20,896 nt of DNA, taken from NCBI GenBank assembly GCA_902784015.1, contig CACZTC010000166.1:1-20896 (forward strand), read 5' to 3'. Of the stretch, positions 15,241-20,896 are shown piece by piece. The DNA is from an uncultured Erysipelotrichaceae bacterium. Its GTDB lineage: Bacteria; Bacillota_I; Bacilli_A; Erysipelotrichales; Erysipelotrichaceae. The notes under the pieces were generated by a model that had not been told where the DNA came from, ran no database searches, and was given only the letters and a program-made list of their open reading frames with translations. Position 1 is the stretch's first letter. Every line of letters starts with the position of its first letter. Made by a program: the position numbers and the translations under genes.

Positions 15241-16089
15241 ATGAAAGTTAATGATGTATTTACTTTAAGTAATGGCGTGGAAATTCCAATCATTGGTTTT
15301 GGTACTTGGCAAACACCTGATGGCGAAGTGGCTGTATCTTCTGTCTTAACAGCTTTAGAAGCTGGTTATAGACATATTGATACAGCACAAATCTATGGAA
15401 ATGAAGAGAGTGTTGGCAAAGCGATTAAAGAAAGTGGTATTCCAAGAAATGAATTATTTATTACTACAAAGCTTTGGAATGATAAACATACTTATGATCT
15501 AACTAAATCATCTTTTAAAGAAAGCTTAGAAAAGTTAGGTTTAGATTATTTAGATTTATTCTTAATCCATTGGCCAAATCCTAAAATGTTTAGAGATTCT
15601 TGGCAAGAAGCTAATGCTGAAAGTTGGCGAGCAATGGAAGATTTATATGCAGAAGGCTTAATTAGAGCTATCGGTATAAGTAATTTCAAAGAACATCATA
15701 TTGAGGAATTATTAAAAAGTGCTAATATCCAACCAATGGTTAACCAAATAAGATTATGCCCAGGTAATACTCAAGATAGCCTTGTTGAATATTGTCGCGA
15801 AAAAGGAATGCTTTTAGAAGCTTATAGTCCTTTAGGCGTAGGTCAAGTATTCGAAGTAGAAGAAATGAAAGAATTAGCTAAGAAATATAATCGTAGCATC
15901 GCTCAGATATGTATACGTTGGAGTCTAGAAAGAGGTTATTTACCTCTACCTAAATCAGTAACTCCTTCTCGTATTAAAGAGAATCTAGAAGTATTCGATT
16001 TCGAATTAGAAAAAGATGATATTGAAATGATGGCTAATTTAGTAGGCTGCGCTGGTCTTGAAACTGATCCTGATACTACTAACTGGTAA
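15241..16089 (+). CDS. Aldo/keto reductase
   Basis: A 282-residue TIM-barrel NADPH-dependent reductase of carbonyl compounds. The tetrad is complete: Asp47 and Tyr52 (HIDTAQIYGNE), Lys77 (TTKLWN) and His110 (LIHWPN). The NADPH-binding region is seen near the C-terminus (PKSVTPSRIKEN). Length and the start MKVNDVFTLSNGVEIPIIGFGTW are typical of the AKR5/YvgN/2,5-diketo-gluconate-reductase-like group, although the real substrate cannot be told. AAGGAG precedes the ATG by about seven bases. It is the last gene of the rightward pair with the aldehyde dehydrogenase and ends in a bidirectional hairpin terminator. Confidence 0.95.
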   Translation: MKVNDVFTLSNGVEIPIIGFGTWQTPDGEVAVSSVLTALEAGYRHIDTAQIYGNEESVGKAIKESGIPRNELFITTKLWNDKHTYDLTKSSFKESLEKLGLDYLDLFLIHWPNPKMFRDSWQEANAESWRAMEDLYAEGLIRAIGISNFKEHHIEELLKSANIQPMVNQIRLCPGNTQDSLVEYCREKGMLLEAYSPLGVGQVFEVEEMKELAKKYNRSIAQICIRWSLERGYLPLPKSVTPSRIKENLEVFDFELEKDDIEMMANLVGCAGLETDPDTTNW

Positions 16090-16104
16090 TTAGAATTACT
16101 TTAG

Positions 16105-16136
16105 AAAGAATATCTTTTGTAGATATTCTTTTTATT
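16105..16136. terminator. Bidirectional terminator between convergent genes
   Basis: AAAGAATATCT (16105-16115) pairs with AGATATTCTTT (16121-16131) over 11 bp, with a TTTGT loop and a T-rich tail. It ends the aldo/keto reductase gene; on the other strand it lies just past the stop of the NlpC/P60-like gene (stop at 16132). Confidence 0.75.
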
Positions 16137-16710
16137 TATATATTTTTTTTAATAGAGTTATAAAAGAATTAATTATTTCTTTATTTGTTACTTTACTCAT
16201 ATATTCTTCATCATATTGTTTATTTAGATGAATTATTTCTCCTTTTTCACCTCTTACCTTCAAAGCTTTTTCTATATCCTCAATATTATTCTTATATCTT
16301 TTATGCATGAGTGGATAATTCAATATTTCTAATATCTCACTCACAAAGCTCATACAGTTATAGGCATTTTTATGTTTATGTCCATGTAGAATAGGCATAG
16401 TTAGCATATCTATAACATCAAATGGATAATCTTTTACTCTATCCATAAATAATTCTATTTTTTCTTTTTCTTCTTCATTGATATTAATCGTATATATTTT
16501 TACTTCAACATCTTCATATGCATAATAACTAAGTTTCTCTTTAGTAAAACCAGCATCAAAAGGATTATTATGTTTGCGTCTTGAAAAAGAATAATAATTC
16601 TCTTTATCAAAACTTATTGCCACATGTGTATATGGATAAGGCATGACAACTCTTCCTATTTTTCCTATAAATGTATTAGACTTTTCAAATAATATATATA
16701 ATTCAGGCAT
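16132..16710 (-). CDS. Permuted NlpC/P60-like (YiiX/LRAT-type) cysteine protein
   Basis: A 192-residue protein without a signal peptide or membrane segment. His29 (YPYTHVAISF) comes early and Cys119 (AYNCMSFVSEIL) late: this is the order of the circularly permuted papain-like fold (YiiX, LRAT, H-REV107), opposite to ordinary NlpC/P60 hydrolases. These folds include acyltransferases, phospholipases and amidases. The C-terminal part (about 140-192) is charged and helical. AAGGA precedes the ATG by about eight bases. It overlaps the radical SAM gene by eight bases, so it is translated with it; the operon also encodes a PlsC-like acyltransferase, which makes a lipid substrate likely, but that is inference. 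A hydrolase of peptides is the other option. Confidence 0.7.
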   Translation of the reverse strand: MPELYILFEKSNTFIGKIGRVVMPYPYTHVAISFDKENYYSFSRRKHNNPFDAGFTKEKLSYYAYEDVEVKIYTININEEEKEKIELFMDRVKDYPFDVIDMLTMPILHGHKHKNAYNCMSFVSEILEILNYPLMHKRYKNNIEDIEKALKVRGEKGEIIHLNKQYDEEYMSKVTNKEIINSFITLLKKIYK

Positions 16711-18025
16711 TTTCTTTTCCTTTTTTAAATATATTCTTAATAAAAGAATTTATATAATCATAATAATCAATAAAATCATATACCCCTTCTCTTTTACCTT
16801 TTAGGAATAATTTTATTAATAGTATATAGTAATGGAAATAATATCTTCTTACGCTTATATTAAGAGGCTTACATACTAAATGAAGATAATCAAAATGTGA
16901 AGGATCATCAGTAATATATTCAATATTATTATCCAAACCTAATTCAGGTGTATATATAGATACCGCAACATGTTTTAAATTATGTTTTTTTATATATGAA
17001 TATAGATTCTTAAAATCTTTACCAACATAATCTAAGCCTAATATAAACATAGCCATAATTCGAATATCATATTTATGACATATCTCAATACATTTCTCAT
17101 TATTAGACACATTATTATCTTTAAAATAACTATTTAATTTATAATCATTTATATCTTCTAGACCAACTAATAAATAACTCAAGCCTATTTCTTTTAATGA
17201 AGCCATAATATCTTCATGTTTACTCACGAAATCAGTTCTTCCATAACATATATATTTTCTTTTTATCTTTCTATTCTTTATTTCTTCAATAAATCTTTTT
17301 AAATAATTCTCATCAATAAGAAAATCATCATCCACAATATACACTACTTCATTATCATTATTTTCAATCTCATCCACAAAAGATAAAACATTTCTTCTTG
17401 AATATTTATTATTATTCATTTTATTTCTTATACAAAATGAACATCTATATGGGCAAGAAAAACTACTTCTTATCCATAATGCATGTTTTAGATCTAGATA
17501 TCTATAATTATTTGGATGATTATAAAAATACGTTCGATTAGGTAAAGGCATATCATTGATATCTATTGCTTCATTATCAGTCTCTATCCACTCACCTTCT
17601 TTTTTAAATGATATATTTTTTATTTCTCTATTACCTTCTATTATTAAAGGTATATCCATATAGTTATAGCCGCTTAGTACTATATCAATATAATCTTGAT
17701 AATATCTTTCTTTACAAATTTGCGCATGCAATCCGCCTATAATAGTTAAGCCATTATATTTATTTTTAAAATCTAAAGCATATTCCATAATAAAGCTTTC
17801 TTGAAAACATCTAGCTTCTCCATAAAAAACATCAAAAGTATTATCTTCTATAAAATCTTTAAATGATATTTCTTCAACTTGTTTATCAAAGATAATTACT
17901 TCATATGAATGCTTTTCCAAGATAGCTTGAATCCATTCTAAATCTAAACATTCATTTTCAATGATGCCTTTAAAATCATATTTTGTGCGAGATTCTTCAG
18001 GATGTACTAATAGAACTTTAAGCAT
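16703..18025 (-). CDS. Cobalamin-binding-type radical SAM enzyme
   Basis: A 440-residue cytoplasmic protein. The N-terminal 125 residues look like a B12-binding Rossmann domain: MLKVLLVHPE, ILEKHSYEVIIFD, TFDVFYGEARCF, LTIIGGLHAQI and DIVLSGY; it lacks the DxHxxG lower-ligand motif, as most of these enzymes do. The radical SAM core holds CPYRCSFC with Cys191, Cys195 and Cys198, which bind the [4Fe-4S] cluster, and later VGLEDIND and MFILGLD. A helical tail follows to the end. Family members (BchE/HpnR/methyltransferase-like class B enzymes) do methylations, ring rearrangements or lipid and antibiotic tailoring. AAGGA lies nine bases before the ATG. It sits between, and overlaps by eight bases each, the PlsC-like gene and the permuted NlpC/P60-like gene. 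The substrate is unknown. Confidence 0.88.
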   Translation of the reverse strand: MLKVLLVHPEESRTKYDFKGIIENECLDLEWIQAILEKHSYEVIIFDKQVEEISFKDFIEDNTFDVFYGEARCFQESFIMEYALDFKNKYNGLTIIGGLHAQICKERYYQDYIDIVLSGYNYMDIPLIIEGNREIKNISFKKEGEWIETDNEAIDINDMPLPNRTYFYNHPNNYRYLDLKHALWIRSSFSCPYRCSFCIRNKMNNNKYSRRNVLSFVDEIENNDNEVVYIVDDDFLIDENYLKRFIEEIKNRKIKRKYICYGRTDFVSKHEDIMASLKEIGLSYLLVGLEDINDYKLNSYFKDNNVSNNEKCIEICHKYDIRIMAMFILGLDYVGKDFKNLYSYIKKHNLKHVAVSIYTPELGLDNNIEYITDDPSHFDYLHLVCKPLNISVRRYYFHYYILLIKLFLKGKREGVYDFIDYYDYINSFIKNIFKKGKENA

Positions 18026-18605
18026 CTTTATATTCCTTTAACATCCCTTCTATAATATGGAAAAGCTTATCATTAGCTTCTTCTATGCTTTCTTCTCTTA
18101 TATATATTGCTTCACCAAAGATTATCTTCAAATCTTTAGAATGAAATTTATAATCTCCTACAATACAATATGGAACTATTGGAGTATTTGTTTCTTTAGC
18201 TAATCTTACTGCCCCTGTTTTAAAAGGCAATAATATTTTATCGGTATAATTTCTTTCAGCCTCAGGCGAGATATTAATAATGCAACCTTCAATTAATTCT
18301 TCTTTAGCTTTTTTAAAAGCTTCAGGATTTTTTGGGGCATCTAGATATACTGGTATAGCGCCTATTACGTTAAAAAAGAAACCAAAAAATCCTTCAAATA
18401 ATTCGCTTTTAGCTAAAGTATGAACAGTTCTTTTAGTAGAATAATCTACTAAAAGAGGATCAAATGCATGCTTATGATTACCCGCTAAAATTATAGCTCC
18501 GCTACTAGGTATATTATCTTTTCCATAAACATTTGGATGATAATAGAATTTAAATATAGGCGTAAAAATATTTCTAAATAATTGATATATATAATCTTTT
18601 TTCAT
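18018..18605 (-). CDS. PlsC-like 1-acyl-glycerol-3-phosphate acyltransferase
   Basis: A 195-residue LPLAT/PlsC-family acyltransferase. The catalytic HX4D motif is GNHKHAFD with His44 and Asp49. The second conserved block GFFFNVIGAIPV (about 75-87) and the third block ISPEAERNY (112-120, in the place of FPEGTRS) follow, then the PIVPYCIVG block at 142-150. G-to-A and T-to-E changes in block III suggest a different acceptor from standard lysophosphatidate. The family transfers an acyl chain from acyl-ACP/CoA or acyl-phosphate onto glycerol-3-phosphate derivatives at the membrane. The ATG has only a weak AAAG upstream. It is the first gene of the operon with the radical SAM and NlpC/P60-like genes, overlapping the next one by eight bases. 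Confidence 0.85.
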   Translation of the reverse strand: MKKDYIYQLFRNIFTPIFKFYYHPNVYGKDNIPSSGAIILAGNHKHAFDPLLVDYSTKRTVHTLAKSELFEGFFGFFFNVIGAIPVYLDAPKNPEAFKKAKEELIEGCIINISPEAERNYTDKILLPFKTGAVRLAKETNTPIVPYCIVGDYKFHSKDLKIIFGEAIYIREESIEEANDKLFHIIEGMLKEYKDA

Positions 18606-18663
18606 AATTCTTTATGTTTATTATGATACACTACAACGACTTAATTTACTTTTACTAAAAAAT

Positions 18664-18686
18664 GAATAGCATGCTTATGCTGATTC
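18664..18686. repeat. Imperfect inverted repeat upstream of the PlsC-like operon
   Basis: GAATAGCAT (18664-18672) and ATGCTGATTC (18677-18686) pair around GCTT with one bulged G. It includes the perfect palindrome AGCATGCT (18668-18675). It lies 60 bases upstream of the PlsC-like start and 50 upstream of the antitoxin remnant. It may be an operator or a weak terminator; no T-tract follows on either strand. Confidence 0.35.
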
Positions 18687-18738
18687 TCCATCTATATCAA
18701 AATATAATTAGTTTAGTAATCTAGGTTATGAGGAATTT

Positions 18739-18828
18739 ATGAAAACAATAAATATGTTTGAGGCAAAAACTAATCTATCCACAATAGCAAAACTGATTAT
18801 ATCTACAATCTTTTTTATGGCATCATAA
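18739..18828 (+). pseudogene. Remnant of a Phd/YefM-type antitoxin
   Basis: ATG 18739 opens a 29-residue frame starting MKTINMFEAKTNLS, the well-known opening of Phd/YefM antitoxins (normally about 70-90 residues, binding DNA through this N-terminal region). After STIAKL the match stops and the frame ends at TAA 18828, so the toxin-binding part is gone. AGGA lies five bases before the ATG and TATAAT at 18703-18708 may be a -10 box. No RelE, Doc or YoeB-like toxin gene is visible next to it. It faces the 3' end of the AAA ATPase gene 10 bases away, which suggests that a deletion or insertion removed the rest. A short functional peptide is possible but unlikely. Confidence 0.6.
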
Positions 18829-18838
18829 TAATTTGTTA

Positions 18839-20182
18839 TTATTCAATAAATGCAGCCATATAAATAGGAAAATAAAGTTTATTGTCTTTAATTTTTGTAT
18901 TATCATTATAAAAAATAAATGATTGCTTAATATTGTAATTATTAATCTTCAAAAGATTATTTAATGCCAAATGTCTTGAATAGTCCTTTCCCGACTTTAT
19001 TTCAACAGGAATAATCTCCCCTTTATATTCAATAATAAAATCTACTTCGCCATTTTTCTTATTATTATAGTAGTACATATATTCATACCCATGGCTTCTT
19101 AGATTCGTCGCAAAGAAATTCTCATAAATGGCACCATAATTAATATCATGTACTTCATTTAATAATTTACCGACAATTTCTTTATCCATATAAGAATAAA
19201 TTAAAAGCCCTGTATCTTCATGGAACAATTTTAGTTGTCTTCTTTGCATTGACGCTCTTAATGGTGATATAGGTTCATGAACACAATACGCTGGTATCAC
19301 TATGCCTGCATTAATTAACCATAAAAAGGAATTATCTATAATACTGTGATTATTTTTGTTCTTAAGTTGGGTTAGACCAAATCTTTTATTCTTCTTGTTC
19401 AACTCTTCACAGATTAATTCATAGATTTGAGAAATGTACAATCTATTATTTTGTGGCGCATATTTTAATATGTCTCTGCGATTATACATTTCGATATTTT
19501 GATGAGCTAAAGAAACCAAATTATAATCATTAGTATTAATATAGACATTTACAGCTTCAGGCATACCTCCTATGATTAAGTATTTATGAAACAAATCCAT
19601 AAACTTATCATGGACATAAGCATCCACTTCCTTCTTTTCATAAAAACATGTCTTAACATGTTCTATTACATCATTTTGAATATTATTCGCCCACAAAAAT
19701 TCTTCAAAATCCAATGGATACATAGTATAAGATGTCATATACCCTGTCGGCCATGAAACAACATTATCTAAAGTTGTACCAAGCAAAGAACCACTTAACA
19801 TGTATCTATACGATCCTTCTTGTACTAAAAATTTCATTAATGTTATTAAGTCAAAATCAGTATAAGGAATACCATGATCTTGCATATAAGTATAGATATG
19901 TTGTATTTCATCAAAAAATATAACTGTCTTTCCTTTAATCATAGGTTTATCTATTATTGTTGATAAATTAAATAAAAATCCTTCAACATCCTGGTTTTTA
20001 ATGAATTGAGGGATATCATTTGCTTTTTCAATAAAATTAATATAAATATAATTATCAAAATGTTTTTTAGAAAAATCATCTAATATATATGTTTTCCCAA
20101 CTTGCCTAGCTCCATTAATAAATAATGCAGTATTACTCTTATACCATAGTTCTAATTTTTCTTCTATCTTCCTTCTTAACAT
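18839..20182 (-). CDS. AAA_14/DUF4143 ATPase
   Basis: The ATG at 20182 gives 447 residues (the TTG at 20188 is an alternative). Walker A is GARQVGKT (24-31), Walker B VIFFDEIQ (86-93) and a sensor-like MLSGSLLG follows near 127-134. The C-terminal DUF4143 region carries YENFFATNL and a PD-(D/E)xK-type core: Asp380 (GEVDFII), Glu393 and Lys395 (IPVEIKSGK). Such proteins are common, variable, often accessory genes in bacteria and archaea; some act as toxins or are linked to defence, but most are uncharacterised, and I cannot assign this one. No ribosome binding site is seen before the ATG: a TATAAT lies seven bases upstream, so the mRNA is probably leaderless. Paired 19-bp repeats cover the promoter. 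It is flanked by an antitoxin remnant and may be part of an accessory island. Confidence 0.9.
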   Translation of the reverse strand: MLRRKIEEKLELWYKSNTALFINGARQVGKTYILDDFSKKHFDNYIYINFIEKANDIPQFIKNQDVEGFLFNLSTIIDKPMIKGKTVIFFDEIQHIYTYMQDHGIPYTDFDLITLMKFLVQEGSYRYMLSGSLLGTTLDNVVSWPTGYMTSYTMYPLDFEEFLWANNIQNDVIEHVKTCFYEKKEVDAYVHDKFMDLFHKYLIIGGMPEAVNVYINTNDYNLVSLAHQNIEMYNRRDILKYAPQNNRLYISQIYELICEELNKKNKRFGLTQLKNKNNHSIIDNSFLWLINAGIVIPAYCVHEPISPLRASMQRRQLKLFHEDTGLLIYSYMDKEIVGKLLNEVHDINYGAIYENFFATNLRSHGYEYMYYYNNKKNGEVDFIIEYKGEIIPVEIKSGKDYSRHLALNNLLKINNYNIKQSFIFYNDNTKIKDNKLYFPIYMAAFIE

Positions 20183-20188
20183 AGGCAA

Positions 20189-20217
20189 ATTATATCATAT
20201 AAGGAAATTTTCTAACA
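20189..20217 (-). promoter_or_regulatory. Leaderless-type promoter of the AAA ATPase gene
   Basis: Reading leftward, an extended -10 TGATATAAT (-10 hexamer at 20194-20189) lies six bases before the ATG codon at 20182. A weak -35 (TGTTAG, 20217-20212) is 17 bases upstream. Transcription would begin at the start codon itself. Confidence 0.5.
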
Positions 20218-20249
20218 TATATTTTACTATTATAAGGATTTTTTCTAAC
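20198..20249. repeat. Paired 19-bp direct repeats over the ATPase promoter
   Basis: TATAAGGAAATTTTCTAAC (20198-20216) and TATAAGGATTTTTTCTAAC (20231-20249) match at 17 of 19 positions and start 33 bases apart, near three helical turns. The first copy covers the spacer and -35 region of the ATPase promoter, so the pair may be operator sites. Confidence 0.6.
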
Positions 20250-20373
20250 TTTTACTGTAACATTATGGCAAAATCAATACTTATCCTTTAGACTGCTACA
20301 CTAAAAGTAGACACATTAATTAAGAAATTATGCACATAGATTATTTCTGGACCAAATGATTTATTACAAAAAC

Positions 20374-20413
20374 AGGTAATTCTTGTCATTTAAGACTTGA
20401 ATTACCTATTTTT
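20374..20413. terminator. Bidirectional terminator downstream of gap
   Basis: AGGTAATTC (20374-20382) and GAATTACCT (20399-20407) form a 9-bp stem with a 16-base loop. On the leftward strand it is followed by GTTTTTG, after the gap stop at 20451; on the rightward strand by ATTTTTC. The remaining stretch from 20250 to 20373 shows no gene. Confidence 0.65.
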
Positions 20414-20450
20414 CTTAATGTATTAAATATACTTTATTAATGCGATTCTA

Positions 20451-20896
<446 letters not shown>

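Noticed and set aside
19732..19923. Rightward 63-residue open frame inside the AAA ATPase gene
   Set aside because: Antisense to a continuous ATPase frame with clear Walker motifs; no ribosome binding site or motif of its own.
20288..20320. CTACACTAAAAGTAG with flanking GACTG...ACACATT, like the end of an IS element
   Set aside because: Only a 4-bp inverted match is seen, and no transposase or second end is present; a remnant cannot be shown.

Overview
The window looks like chromosome from a low-GC Gram-positive bacterium (Bacillota). Base composition is visibly AT-rich, Shine-Dalgarno sites are mostly strong AGGAG/AAGGAG types, TGA is used as a stop, and the gene set fits (rpmG-secE-nusG cluster, YerB-type lipoprotein, DUF4214 secreted protein, heterodimeric ABC exporter). 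An Erysipelotrichia-like gut lineage is my best guess, but no rRNA or other decisive marker is present.

Layout. Positions 1-2919 run leftward: rpmG, secE and nusG form a translation/secretion/transcription cluster, followed past a terminator-like hairpin by a YerB-like lipoprotein and a truncated-by-window secreted DUF4214 protein. A compact divergent promoter region (2948-3005) separates these from a rightward zinc-ribbon protein (3021-3920). Positions 3972-8062 form a leftward surface/envelope cluster: a DPM1-type glycosyltransferase, a single-pass membrane protein of unknown role, a large protein with a cytoplasmic XRE-type helix-turn-helix, one membrane segment and an external RCC1-like plus fibronectin-III-like region, and a small GYF_2 protein. 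Positions 8128-12575 run rightward: a small charged repeat protein, then two overlapping half-transporter genes that make a textbook asymmetric ABC exporter (one degenerate and one complete ATP site).

An M50-type membrane metalloprotease (12549-13679) converges on and overlaps the exporter operon. It is followed by two rightward oxidoreductases, an aldehyde dehydrogenase and an aldo/keto reductase, probably cotranscribed. Positions 16132-18605 hold a tightly overlapped leftward three-gene operon: a PlsC-like acyltransferase, a cobalamin-binding-type radical SAM enzyme and a permuted NlpC/P60-like (LRAT-fold type) protein. I think this is the best candidate for an undescribed lipid-modification pathway. 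Next come a remnant of a Phd/YefM antitoxin, an AAA_14/DUF4143 ATPase with paired 19-bp repeats over its promoter, and the 3' part of gap (glyceraldehyde-3-phosphate dehydrogenase) at the right edge.

Several start codons were moved from the longest possible reading frame to the one with a well-spaced ribosome binding site (nusG, the XRE/RCC1 gene, GYF_2, the repeat protein, the first ABC subunit, the AAA ATPase). No tRNA, rRNA, CRISPR array, complete insertion sequence or recognisable riboswitch was seen.
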